Positions 10,893 through 21,279 of a stretch of 34,425 bases of DNA are shown piece after piece (within the stretch, counting starts at the first letter, position 1; each line of letters starts with the position of its first letter). A program made the translations under genes and the position numbers. The notes beneath the pieces are model-generated. The model was not told where the DNA came from. It saw only the letters and a program-made list of their open reading frames with translations, and did not search any database. The stretch spans positions 18,232-52,656 of the forward strand of contig NQMI01000221.1 of NCBI GenBank assembly GCA_002270565.1. Direction: 5' to 3'. Source of the DNA: Stenocarpella maydis. Lineage: Eukaryota > Ascomycota > Sordariomycetes > Diaporthales > Diaporthaceae.

Positions 10893-12274
10893 TGTGGAGG
10901 CTAAATTTGACTTCCCTACCTCTAGTTAACATGATGGGGTGAGGGAAATAGACAGCGTGCTCTTCCAAGAATTTTAAAGGCCTTTGGTGCTCCTGTAAGG
11001 GAGGACTCTCTATACCGCCAGTACGTCCTCCCGGTAGGTATAACAAATAGTATCAAAGCTATCACTGAATATTTTGAAACTTTAACTCCAAGATAGATGT
11101 CTACATTTAAGCGAGAACGAACCTATTCATGTAAACGTGATTTCGCCAGCGCCCCATTGCTCAACCCCCCCACCCCCCAACAAAAAAAAAATATCTCCTC
11201 AGATCTCATCTGGAAATATTTTTAAATTTCTCGTGTTGTTTTCATTCATGTTCACATTTTCTGAGATTTGCGTAAGCTGAGATGAATCAGCTTCCCGTTG
11301 ACGGAGGAAGCAGGCCTACCTCTCTAGTTCCGTACGTTTTCCTTCTGCCTTCTCGGTCTCATCGCTGGTCCCTCTATCTCCCAGTAGCATTTATACTGAT
11401 TAAGCCAGTGCTGAGTTAGTATGCTTGTGTAGTATGTACTTGTGTAGCTGCATACTGCTATTTCTATAGAAAAAAAAAGAAGAAGAAAAGAAAAATTCGC
11501 ATAGATTATTCTGGATTCCAAGTTGAGCTTTAAATTTGCTCAAGTAAGTACTTGAGTAGAAATTCCTATACTTAATAAACAATATGGCAGGTTGGGTCCC
11601 CTGGACCGGGGGTATATACTGTCAGGGAGCTGCCCGCCATAACCAGCTACAGGGTCCGCCTATAGCCCAGGGCACACACTACTCTGACATTGAACCTAGC
11701 TACACGCGTAAGCGTACCTAGGTAAATGTGCCGTTTTGATACTATTTGATGTCCTCATACAAACTTCTACCTTGGTCTCACCGCGAATGCTGGCAGCGGG
11801 TGTTCTGCAAGGCAAGGACATGGAAGGACAGAAGCTTGATCATGTCTTTCTTTTTCACGGATGGTGCAGCCTATGGTATCATTCTAAAGGCGATGAGGAC
11901 AAAACAAGCATGGATCACTGCTCTTCTCTGGATAATCGCAGCCGGCAGTTGCAAGTAAGACCGTATGCACCCTTAGGCACTCGGACAGTGACACAAGTCG
12001 GGATACATCCAACGTTTGAGGGATAGACAAGGAATGGCCCCGCCCAGTTTCGTTAGCGCGTCAGGACGAGGATCCTGTGAGCCTCAAAGTGACTCACCTA
12101 CCACAGCGCAAGTGCCCTCGATGGTCATAAATCATACCATCGGCATGTGCAGGACATATAAAGCAAGGCATTGGCCGAGTATTGTCAAAGCCGTGCTCTT
12201 CCACGTCTTGATACGCAACCCCGCATCATACCTACTTGTGTGACTTAGACCCGCCCTGCCCTCCTTGACTCACC
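10893..12274. other. Intergenic region, no supported gene
   Basis: This holds C-rich and A-rich runs (11166-11190), an AT-rich stretch at 11460-11580, and an imperfect inverted repeat TATGGCAGG (11583-11591) with CCCGCCATA (11633-11641) around a loop of about 40 bp. TACCTAGGT occurs at 11715. Plus-strand open frames at 11736-12026 and 12016-12243 lack motifs and show no codon pattern. The right end is presumably the promoter of the PhzF-like gene. Confidence 0.6.
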
Positions 12275-13343
12275 ATGCAGTTCATCACGGTCGATGTCTT
12301 CACGGACACAGCGTTCCTCGGCAACCCACTCGCGGTGGTTATCGTCGAGGACAATGAGCAGGCCGGGCTGGACAAGGACAAGAAGCAGCTGATCGCCAAG
12401 GAGTTCAATCTCTCCGAGACCATCTTCCTGTACCTCCGGCCGGGAGAGACGCTGCAGCACCCGGACCGGTCGTCGAGCGTGCGCGAGGTTAGCATCTTCA
12501 CCATCGAGAGCGAGCTCCCCTTCGCGGGCCACCCGACCATCGGCACCACGTACCTGCTCCTGCAGCACCTGGGCTGGGACTTTGTCGACACCATCCGGCC
12601 GCCCTGCGGGCCCATCCGCATCGCCAAGGCGTCGGCCGACGGCGGCAGGGTGACGGCCAGCATCCCGCATGACGTCCACCTGCACTCGCGCACGCTGCGG
12701 TCGCTCTACGAGCTGGGCGACAGGGGCGTCACGGCCCAGATCGGCCCGGCCCTCCACGGCGACGAGGCGATCCGGAAGGCCGAGCTCGACGCACCCATCT
12801 TCAGCATTGTCAAGGGCATGACGTTCCTGCTCGTAGAACTTCCCAGCCTCGAGCACCTTGGCCGGGTGGATGTCCGTAAGCGGTTGGACCTCGGCGAATA
12901 CGTGAGCCTCCTGGATGCAGGACCATGGGGCCACGGGTTCACGGCGAGATATTGTAAGTGATTTCTTTTGGCATTCCGGATGCGTATCCCCCCCGTGAAC
13001 AGTGCAATACTGACAAGAGGCTTGGCTAGACTACGTCCCGCAGGCGGTGGCTACCGATGAGAGCGGGCTTAGGATTGAGACGATCCGCACGAGGATGGTG
13101 GAGCTCGACTTTGAGGACCCGGCCACGGGGTCTGCGGCGTCATCGCTGACGAGCTACTTGAGCATCAAGGGGGATGTCGACGAGACCACGTATCGTATTA
13201 TCCAGGGGGTTGAGCTTGGGAGGAAGAGCGATATCGAGACGCACATTGTCTCGAACGCGGGCCCAGACGGACGGAGGAGGATAAAAGAGGTGAGGCTCGG
13301 TGGCACGGCAAAGGTGGTGATGAAGGGGGAGATATTCCTTTGA
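12275..13343 (+). CDS. PhzF-family isomerase-like protein
   Basis: Two exons, 12275-12953 and 13030-13343, with an intron at 12954-13029 (GTAAGT, then CTAG) splitting a Tyr codon, give 330 residues, within the usual 280-330 of the family. The start MQFITVDVFTDTAFLGNPLA is typical of PhzF/diaminopimelate-epimerase-fold proteins. NLSET carries the conserved acidic residue (Glu48) equivalent to the catalytic glutamate of bacterial PhzF. FAGHPTIGT and DFEDPATGSAASSL are the two other hallmark motifs, the latter at the second active-site wall. Bacterial PhzF isomerises a dihydroanthranilate in phenazine synthesis; fungal relatives are mostly uncharacterised cytosolic proteins and no phenazine genes are nearby, so the substrate is unknown. 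The frame is intact, GC-rich at third positions, and unlike the decayed genes to the left. Confidence 0.93.
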
Positions 13344-14339
13344 AATCCCGTGCCAGACGGACATATCCGAGACGAGATGGGTTGGTTCTGGCCTCTGCAA
13401 CATTGAAGTGCCTGCCTAGGCCCGAACAAGCTTCAGGACAGTAAGATAAGACGTCGGATGGGTTGTAGCAACGCATGCAACGACTTGACTTGGCCGAATG
13501 ACATGACATTAGGTTATGCTACGTAAAATCAGCAGATAACAAGCTGCCTGACGTGCCCGACGTGGGTGGAGATTCATACATCCGGGCATAGCAAGGACAA
13601 GATTGGAATGGAATGGCTTTAAATTGAGCAGCCGGGCTGTGCGGGTGCAGAACCTGGGGAAAGCAGTACTGCGTACACTACACTAGAGCAGGGCAGGGGC
13701 GGCTGTGGACCTTTGGGTCTCGGCTTCCTTTCCCCGCGCTGCATTCCATCCCACACCACTCAGGCCGTTGCTTCCCCACAAAGCGAAGGTCGGAGCCGGT
13801 CTTCTAGAATAAAAACTCGGGGGCTCTGGGGAGACCTTGGGAACCAACAACACTGGGACAAGATTGGGCTGACAGCCAACCCCGCGGCACCTCCCCGGCT
13901 GCCATGACTGCCAGAGACCCCCCCCCGGACCGTCGCCAATCTGTCACAATTCTTTGTGCTTCACCTTTGATTAAGCCTCGACCAGTCTCGACCTTTCCAT
14001 ACCCGCCGCCCTGACCCAGCTGCCGCCGCCCTGCAGCAGGACCCTGCTTTATGCTACAAGACACATTCCACCTGGGCCTTGTGTGCAGCGCCGTGTGTAC
14101 ATGATTGTCTGGATACCCAACCCCGAATCAGGAGTCAACCTAGTCGACCTGGAACCCCAAGTTCCGTCCGACACCGTCGAGCAGCAGCCCTCGTCGTCTC
14201 ACCAACTACCCGCCGCGTCTTCCCCTGGCCCGTCCACTTATTCCTGTCTCCCCGCCCAACTCGCCAGACTCTATACAGCCAGCCACCCACCCACCCAAAC
14301 CCTCCCCTCGATCCCCGAATACCATCGCATGCCGGCGTC
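13344..14339. other. Intergenic region and C-rich leader of the next gene
   Basis: No gene is supported. From about 13900 to 14339 the plus strand is pyrimidine-rich (C9 at 13919, CCACCCACCC at 14284), as expected for a promoter and 5' untranslated leader of the gene starting at 14340. An upstream ATG at 14079 is in frame with that gene, but its codons read as low-complexity leader sequence. Confidence 0.5.
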
Positions 14340-14447
14340 ATGGAGTCTATCCAGCTGGCCCAGATGCTAGCTGACATCTCGGACCTCAGCGCTGCCGACA
14401 AGAAAGCAGCAGCGGCACTCGTGAACGCCAACAAGGCCCTCGCCCAG

Positions 14448-14480
<33 letters not shown>

Positions 14481-14990
14481 ATCCCCGCCCCGGACCAGAA
14501 CGACAGCCTCAAGCCTGCGCCCACCGCAGGCGCCGCACGATCCTCGTCCTCGGTATCCAACAGCCGTCTCGACAAGTTCGGTCGCCGAATCCTGACACCC
14601 CCTATGACGCGAACCAACTCGGCCCAGGGCTCCATGCCCGGCACGCCGCGAGGCTCTGACGTAAGCCCATTCTCGCTCCTTGTGTTGGCCGGGCCAACAT
14701 TAGGTAGATTGCTAACGCGCTGCTGCGCGCGACAGCCCGAGGACGACGTCGACCGAGCGAGCACGCTCATGGCCCTCTACGACATCCGCAATAAGATCAA
14801 GCAGCAGGACAACACCAGCCTCATCAGGGCGCGTGAGAAGATCGACGCCATGATCGCCAAGCAAAGGGCCACTGTCGACAACCAGGGCAAGCAAGGGGCC
14901 GACGTGTCCCAGGCCCAGGAGAGACCAAGGCCGACATCGCGCTATACCTTCCCGAGGCCGGACGCGACGGGAAACACGGATAAGAAGTGA
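14340..14990 (+). CDS. Small predicted protein, Gln/Ala repeat, conserved-looking C-terminus
   Basis: I choose ATG 14340 (MESIQLAQMLADISDLSAAD) over the in-frame ATG at 14079 because the upstream residues look like translated leader. Two exons, 14340-14660 and 14736-14990, give 191 residues. The intron (14661-14735) has GTAAGC, a GCTAAC branch site and GACAG. A hexanucleotide repeat around 14448-14478 encodes an Ala-Gln repeat (about residues 37-47). A basic, Ser/Thr-Pro segment follows (DKFGRRILTPPMTRTNS), then a helical segment after the splice (TLMALYDIRNKIKQQDNTSL) and a disordered tail. The family is not recognised. The TPP and TPR sites could be phosphorylation targets, which is inference only. 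The intron is a multiple of three with no stop, so a 216-residue isoform is possible. Confidence 0.75.
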
Positions 14991-15879
14991 GCGAGCCCGG
15001 AATGCGGACCGACCTATATACGCCGTGGGCGCATGAAAAATGCATGTCTATATTTGTTTGGCGCGTGGCGTTTTCAGGCAGGAACATCCGTTCCCACAAT
15101 GACTACCTAGGTGCTTGGTAAGGCGCGGTCTGGACTTGGGAAAGGGACGGGGTATATTATAAATGATATGGGCTATGAACGGTCAGTGGTAATGAGGTGT
15201 CAAATCTACGGCTGGGACAACTTGTACAAAAAAACGCGTTGTGTCTCTTGGGAGCGCCGGTTTGGTCTGTATAATAGAGGGCTAATGCGAACTTTGCCCT
15301 ACACTTTGGCAGTGATCACAGCGCAATTCTCCACACGGTAGATATACACAAAGATGCGATGATAATTCCACCTCTCGTACGTGTCGTCCCAAACATGTGG
15401 TTCGTATATGTTTCCGAGTCTCCTTGCCGCAGCTGCGCTTCGGCGTCCTTTGCTGCAAACAGCAATAAAGCAAGCTCATCCGGCCCCCTCAAACCGCGTG
15501 CCTGTACCTAAGCAGCTACGGCGCGTGTCGTAGACCGGAAGATTTACCTGGTGCTCTGTCTCTGTACAAGAGAGAATGCGATTCAGTGGTAACCAAGGCC
15601 ACACCCCGCCTCCCCCCCCCCCAAAAAAAATGTCATCACTGCGCAAGGGCAGCCGGACCTGGTCCAAGCCCCGCTGAAACTGACCGCTGCCGCTAGCAGT
15701 TGACCTGAGCTTTCATCAGCTGCTAGTGTAGTGAGGTTGAGGTAGAGCACAAGAACCCCGCCCATCCGCAGCCCGCCCTTTTTGCCAAACAAAATTGCAC
15801 CTGCGACGTCACGGCTGCACCTCTCCTTTTCCTGTGACCACATCGCAGTCGACAGCGCTCATTCGCCATTCTGACCATC
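14991..15879. other. Intergenic region, no supported gene
   Basis: The left part is the 3' flank of the preceding gene. TACCTAGGT lies at 15104. A C11 run followed by A8 occurs near 15612-15630. The right part is the promoter and leader of the PWI/SR gene, with pyrimidine-rich sequence just before its ATG. Open frames here lack motifs. Confidence 0.6.
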
Positions 15880-17651
15880 ATGGCGACCGGAGTCGACGCG
15901 AAGCTCATCAAGAGCACCAAGTTCCCTCCCGAGTTCAGCCAGAAGGTCGACATGACGAAGGTCAACCTGCAGGTCATGAAGAAGTAGGTCAAACCCGCCC
16001 TGGGGCCCTCCCGTTCCGACGAGTCCCGACGCGACTGACGCGTCAGTCCCTGTGCAGATGGATAGCGGAAAAGATTTCAGAGATCTTGGGCAGTGAGGAT
16101 GATGTGGTCATTGAGCTTTGCTTCAACCTCATCGAGGGTTCTCGATATGTGAGTTGACTCGATCAAATCTCGGCCGTGATTGCCTTGACCCAAGCCCGTG
16201 CTAACGTATCCCTGCCGCCTCTAGCCCGACATCAAGTCTCTCCAGATCCAGCTGACCGGCTTCCTCGACAAGGACACGGCGCCTTTCTGCAAGGAGTTGT
16301 GGAATCTCTGCCTCAGCGCCCAGACCAGTCCTCAAGGCGTGCCCAAGGAGCTGCTCGAAGCAAAAAAATTGGAGCTGATACAAGAGAAGGCACGCCGCTC
16401 CGAGACGACTTCGATTGCTCAAAACCAGAATACTAACACGCATTGAGCAGATCGAGGCCGACAAGGCGGCCGAAGAAGCCCGCAAGAGACGAGAGGAGTT
16501 TGAATCCCGCCGGGGTCGAGGAGGAGGCCGAGTCGACAGCTACCGCAGTGGTCGAGGCGACCGAGACGCATACCGCGGCGGCGGGCGAGGGTTCGGGCGT
16601 GGTCGCAGTCCCTCACGGTCACCGCCGCCGCCCAGGCGAGGCGCCCGTGATAATTACCGCGGGCCCACCCGTGGGCGCGATTCATATGTGCCTGGCGACC
16701 GGCGCCCTACACGTCGACGATCGCCCTCCAAGGACTCACCACCGCCTCGTTCCCGCTCCCGCTCGTCCAGCGCATCCGGCAGTCGACGACCGAGAAGACG
16801 CAACTCCTCGCCCCCGGAACGGGATGTACGCAAGAGGTCGCGGTCTCCGTTGCCCCGAGAGAACAACTACCGCCCTCGCAGGCGGTCGCTTTCCTCTGAC
16901 AGAAACTCGCCCATGCCCAAGCGTCGGCGGTACTCGCCGTCTCGGAGTCGCTCACCTGCCAGGCGGAGGCGCGGCAGGTCACTTTCGTCATCCGGCTCGG
17001 ACAGGCGGTCTTTGTCACGCTTACGAAGCCCACCACGCAGGAGGCGTCACCGAGACAGCCGCAGCCGCAGCCGGAGCCGGAGCCGGAGCGGCTCCCCCGG
17101 CGGCGCTCGGCGTGTCCGGGGCCGAGGAAGACGCGAGCTAAGTCGTAGCAGGTCTCCGTTCGATTCTCCGCGCGACTCCCGGCGCCTGTCGCGATACCGA
17201 AGCAGAAGCAGAAGCAGAAGCAGAAGCTCGAGCCGTGGAGGAAGAGGGGGAAGCAAGAGAAGCCCACGGAAACATACCACATCCTCCATCTCATCTAAAG
17301 ACCGTTCGCGAGACAACTCGGCTGATGTTTCCGAAAACGAGAACAGAAGACCCAGACCCAAGTCGGCTGACCAAGATGACGACAACGAGCCTAAGACGAC
17401 GACAGCGACAGACGCCTCACCGAAGGTACGCTAGTCTCCCTGGCTGGGAAGATGGGAGGCCGGGGATGGTTCATTCGGAGCTTGTACGCGAGACACCTAC
17501 TGACCAGCTGTCATGTTCTATGAAACTTCAGCCCCAGCAAAAGACTACGCAGCAGAGGGCGACTGAGCTGAAAGAGAGGCTGCTCAGGGAGCGGCTGATC
17601 AAGTTGAGGAGATACTCGAAGAGCGGACCGAGCAATAATGCACAAGGCTAA
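15880..17651 (+). CDS. SRRM1-like PWI-domain SR splicing factor
   Basis: Five exons, 15880-15983, 16058-16148, 16225-16389, 16451-17425 and 17532-17651, give 484 residues. Residues about 15-110 form a PWI domain like that of human SRRM1/SRm160: VDMTKVNLQVMKKWIAEKI, EDDVVIELCFNLIE, LQIQLTGFLDKD. It is followed by the conserved KKLELIQEK/IEADKAAEE junction. PWI domains bind nucleic acid and the SRRM1 family acts in spliceosome-associated complexes in the nucleus. The rest is RGG, RS and SR dipeptide-rich (about residues 150-440), including a GAAGCA-type repeat near 17199-17229 encoding RSRSRSRS. The C-terminus (ELKERLLRERLIKLRR) is a basic helix. Intron 3 (16390-16450) begins GC rather than GT but has a TACTAAC branch site and GCAG end; without splicing a TGA follows. 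The eponymous Pro-Trp-Ile reads Lys-Trp-Ile. Function by homology is likely. Confidence 0.9.
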
Positions 17652-18270
17652 CACCTGTTGAAGTGTCTCACGTGCAGGCACAGGCACATATAGGCGCACT
17701 GTAAGCATATCTGAAGTGGATGATTGCCGCCGCCGTCGCATTTGCACCCCCCCCCCACCCGTGCTCCATCCATAGTCTCAAAAGACACGGGCATCATACA
17801 TAGAAATGACCCTAGACCATGCCTCTTGACAAAAGTCTCCCGCAACGTGGCATCCAAATTTTTCTAGCCGTAAGGCTAAGCGCAAGTTTCAGTGGCTCGT
17901 GTGCCGACCTGGAGGCTCGTGTAGGTCTGCAGGACCAGGTGCTGCTGTACTGTGTACTGAATGCGCCGCGTAGGTGAGGCGATGGGTCTAATCCTCGGGT
18001 ACCTCCTTCCACCTGGGCTGGAACAGCGTCAACAGAGAAAGTGCGATGCGTCCAGGTTCAGGCTCAGTCTGCACAAAAAGGCTGGAGCCGTCTGCCTCTG
18101 CCTGAACTTGCGACATGGCCAACTCTCATTGTCATCCGCTACGCATCACCAACATTCATCTTCACTTGTAAGTGTGTTAGCGGGGACTGGTTGGCAGGTC
18201 TCGTCTCACCACTCGGCCGTGGGCTAGCCCCACCACCCGACCCCAACTCAATCGGCCGTCCATCCTTAAG
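17652..18270. other. Intergenic region, no supported gene
   Basis: These 619 bp hold the 3' flank of the PWI/SR gene and the promoter of the next one. A C10 run lies at about 17747-17756. No RNA gene or repeat of note is seen. Confidence 0.6.
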
Positions 18271-19254
18271 ATGCCGCGAAAAAAGAAGACCAAGCTTAAT
18301 TCAAACCGTGCAACATCCAGCCCCAAAACCAACACCGAAACCAACCCAGATACTACTACTCCAGAAGCCAGGCCAGAGGCTAGCCCGGATACCAGCCCGG
18401 AAACCAACCCGGAAACCAACCCCCAGACATGGACAGAGACGGAGAATCTCTCAATTCGTGGTAAAGCTGCAGCTGTTCTCGCAGCCCGCCGATCCGCCAG
18501 AGAAGACTTCGACCCGCCCTTTGATGTTAACGACCAAGGCGGCGAAGTCGAAAGCGAAAGCCACGAGGACAAGGACCACACCAACGAGGAGAATCGCGAC
18601 GTCGACCCTGAACCTAATCAGGCTACAACCGGACAGATTGAGGATCCCACGGAAGCCAACACCAATTTCAACACCGGCTTTGAAACCTTACAAGGACAGC
18701 TCGTCGCGCAGCAAAACCCGGGCCACATTAAACACGTGGTCTTGGCGGTTGGCCGTCTTGTCCAAGAATATTCGTCGCCAGACTCAGACGCGCCGTCGGA
18801 GCCTGTGGAGCCTGAAGAGCAGGAAGCCCTCGCTGTAGCTCCCCGAGACGCGCCGGCCTCTTCACAAGGTGCCGAGAGAACTAGCCCAAGGGCAGAGACC
18901 CCTGCGCCTGCGACAGCACCCTTCGACGCTTCACCATCGCCCGAGCTAGGACTAGCATACGTAGAGCCCGGACCACTTACTGATCCTACTTTGATCTTAG
19001 GTGGCGACGAGCCTGGCTCGTACCGGGAAAACCGGACCGTCACTGCGGGGACGCCGCCGCCGCCGCCTGTTCCATCTCAGGGCGAACTGTCCAATTCTGT
19101 TCCGCTGACTACCGAGTCGGACCCCGGCGCAGGCCAATCGAACGAGACCCGAGGGAGAAAGAGAGTTCGCTGGCCCCCGGACGACAAGCTGTGTGAAATC
19201 CGTCTTGTGAGCCCAAGACAAAAGAAAGCAAAGCTTGGGGAGTCATCGCCATGA
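18271..19254 (+). CDS. Disordered nuclear-type protein with candidate PP1-docking motif
   Basis: A single 327-codon open frame starts MPRKKKTKLNSN (basic, possible nuclear signal). It continues with Thr/Asn/Pro/Glu-rich repeats (SPETNPETNP), a short helical patch (IRGKAAAVLAARRSARE), then acidic and Pro/Ala-rich sequence. Near the end KRVRW (residues 297-301), followed by PPDDKL, fits the [RK]-x(0,1)-V-x-[FW] protein phosphatase 1 docking motif and resembles the region around it in PNUTS-type regulators. The last residues (RQKKAKLGESSP) are basic. No globular family is recognised, so function is inference. Its TGA overlaps the ATG of eaf6 by four bases (ATGA). The long frame, GC-rich third positions and a good start context (AAGATGC) support a real gene. 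Confidence 0.7.
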   Translation: MPRKKKTKLNSNRATSSPKTNTETNPDTTTPEARPEASPDTSPETNPETNPQTWTETENLSIRGKAAAVLAARRSAREDFDPPFDVNDQGGEVESESHEDKDHTNEENRDVDPEPNQATTGQIEDPTEANTNFNTGFETLQGQLVAQQNPGHIKHVVLAVGRLVQEYSSPDSDAPSEPVEPEEQEALAVAPRDAPASSQGAERTSPRAETPAPATAPFDASPSPELGLAYVEPGPLTDPTLILGGDEPGSYRENRTVTAGTPPPPPVPSQGELSNSVPLTTESDPGAGQSNETRGRKRVRWPPDDKLCEIRLVSPRQKKAKLGESSP

Positions 19255-19902
19255 CGGAGAACAGCCAGACAGCCGCGGGCGGCGATGCGCCTGGCGGGTT
19301 GCCCTTCTACGAGCAGTCGCGCGCACAATTGAAAACACTATTGGCTAAGAAGCGCGAGCTCGAGAAGAAATTGGTTGGTGTTCCCCGCGAGATCCCCTTG
19401 CCTGCCACTGTGGGGTGTGGGCTTCTTCTAACTCTGCATTGCGCCGCAGAACAATATCGAAGAGACAATCTACACCAAGGAGCAAGAATATCTCGACCAA
19501 ACTCCGTCCGGGAACATCATGACCGGCTTCGACAATTACACCAAGGGCACCAACACGGCGGCGGCCCAGCGGCGCAAGGGAGGCAACCTGGAGCCCCTCC
19601 GCGTCTTCACCAAATCGTCCATCTCATACAACGCGAACGCGTCCGACTCCACCGCCAACACCCCGGGCTCAAGCCATGCGCCGACGCCGGTGAGCACGAC
19701 GTTCGGGGGCGGCGGTGGCAGCAACCACCCAACGCCGACGAGCGCGACGGCGTCCACGGGCAAGGCCGCAGGGGGCGGCGGCGGCTCCAAGAAGGACAAG
19801 AAGAGGACTGCCATCAGCATAAGTGCCGATGTCGGCGGCGACAGCGAGAGCGACGCCAATGTCAAGAAGGTCAGGACCAACTTTGGGGCCTCCAGAAAGT
19901 AG
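19251..19902 (+). CDS. eaf6: Eaf6 subunit of NuA4/NuA3-type histone acetyltransferase
   Basis: Two exons, 19251-19373 and 19450-19902, encode 191 residues. The intron (19374-19449, GTTGGT to GCCGCAG) joins in phase 0. Residues about 18-75 are the Eaf6 core: YEQSRAQLKTLLAKKREL, a coiled-coil helix, then NNIEETIYTKEQEYLDQT and GNIMTGFDNYTKG. In yeast and animals this small subunit belongs to NuA4 and to NuA3/MOZ-type complexes and helps assemble the acetyltransferase in chromatin. The remaining two thirds is low-complexity Ser/Thr/Pro and Gly (GGGGGS) with KKDKKR and a basic end. The start lies inside the stop of the upstream gene, so its promoter would have to lie in that gene's coding sequence, unless the two share a transcript. 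The same frame remains open after the TAG stop. Confidence 0.92.
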
Positions 19903-20215
19903 GAGGATTCTGATGGTGCCTACCACCCTTCTGGCAGCGGCTCAGGGACGGCAGATGATGGTGATGAGGACACCTCTATCGGCTACGGATCAAAGCTGGG
20001 AGTCCATGATGATGGTGATGATGATGAGCCCACTCTTTCCGTGCATGGCTCTGAACAGGGACGTTCTGATGCTGCCTACACTCGAAGTCAAGGATCAGTT
20101 GGGGGGGGTGCCTGCTGATGACTCCATTTCTGCACCCAGCTCGGAGCAGGAGGACTCTGGTGATGAATACATCCCCCCGGGGTGTAGAAACAAGGCACGA
20201 GGATCACAACGGTGA
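19903..20215 (+). other. Open, acid-rich frame continuing past the eaf6 stop
   Basis: Directly after the TAG at 19900-19902 the eaf6 frame stays open for 71 codons (to 20115). It reads as Ser/Asp/Gly-rich protein: EDSDGAYHPSGSGSG, EPTLSVHGSEQGRSDAAYTR. It ends at TGA 20116 just after a G8 run (20101-20108). With seven G the frame would run on through VPADDSISAPSSEQEDSGDE to 20215. Three motifs of the type S-D-x-x-Y or D-E-Y suggest diverged repeats. It may be a lost C-terminal extension, a readthrough extension, or chance in a GATGAT-rich 3' UTR. A 39-bp GT-AG segment (19899-19937) would remove the stop in frame but is very short for an intron. Confidence 0.4.
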
Positions 20216-21279
20216 AGTTAAGGAGAAAGTGGAAGAGGGGTTTTGTCGTCTGTATTCGCTATTCTTCCCAAACAATGGGGTTTTTTTTTGGTATTGAAGC
20301 GAGGAGTTTCGGACGGACAGGCTGGCTAGGCGGCTCTTTTTTGTGCGTACGGCCTCAGGCGGGCAGTCCAGTCCAGTCCAGGCACGGATAGGATTCTTTC
20401 CTACTTAAGTAGATAGATGGGGCTGTCACATGCAGCAGGGTCGAGCAGGATAGATAAATGCCAAGCATTTGATACCAGCACGTTCCCCCATACGCCCAAG
20501 AGCTTTATCACATCCTGACAGCCGGGCGGAAAGGAAGTGTGCAGCTGCGGGGCGGGCACGCCAGATCGACGTTGCATGCATTCTCAGGCATGTGTGCTTG
20601 TAGTGTAGTGTATTTGTATGTACGGAGTAGGTATTTCGTGTAGTGTATGCACATTAGGTACCTACCTCCAGGGTTAGGCATGTCCTTGATGCACCGCACT
20701 ACACACGAGGCAGACACTATCCGAGTATACCTAGGTGATAACCTTTGGAAAGGTTAAGCGGGAGGACACAAGAGGAGGGAAGCCCCTCCCCTCTCGCCGT
20801 ACCAAGCTGCGGGCAGAAGAGACCTGGTCGAAGCTCCGTCATAACAATCGTGAGGGGTATCTACCCAGGAAGCTCCTCCTCCTCTTTCGAGCACATCTGG
20901 ACCCGCCCCATTGCGGGGTTGACGGACCGACAAGGCACGTCAATCAAGCCGTGCTTGACTGAGACAAGGACGTGCAGTCAGTCCCCTTTCCCAGCAGTCC
21001 TCGCTAAATTGGAGCAGGAGGTCAAACCATAGCAGATAGGCTCAGTGGCAAGGTAGTAGGAGCAGGGCAAAAGTGTATAAGGCCGCAGGGTTTTCTCTGC
21101 AACTTTTTTTTTTTTGGTGTTGCTGTTGTTTTCTGTTTCTGCCTCCTTCCTAAATCTTGCTTCCTCTCCTACCCCCCCCCCCACCAACCAACCTCCTCCC
21201 CTCCTCTCCTTGTGTTTACCTGCCCGCCCCCCCCCGTCTCACCATCGACCGTGCGGGAGGGAAGCTCCTAACCGCCTTC
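20216..21279. other. Intergenic region with pyrimidine-rich leader
   Basis: No gene is supported. It holds the 3' flank of eaf6, TACCTAGGT at 20728 and a TAGGTACCTACC word near 20655. A strongly pyrimidine-rich plus strand (about 21100-21245, with a T run and several C runs) ends just before the peptidase start. CT-rich tracts of this kind are common at transcription starts of well-expressed fungal genes. Confidence 0.5.

Noticed and set aside
14135..14770. Long minus-strand open frame of 211 codons
   Set aside because: Lies antisense to the 14340 gene and its leader; its Cys-Ala repeat is the shadow of the Ala-Gln repeat.
16443..17141. Open frame of 232 codons on the plus strand
   Set aside because: Out-of-frame shadow of the SR-rich exon, whose codon bias keeps all frames open.
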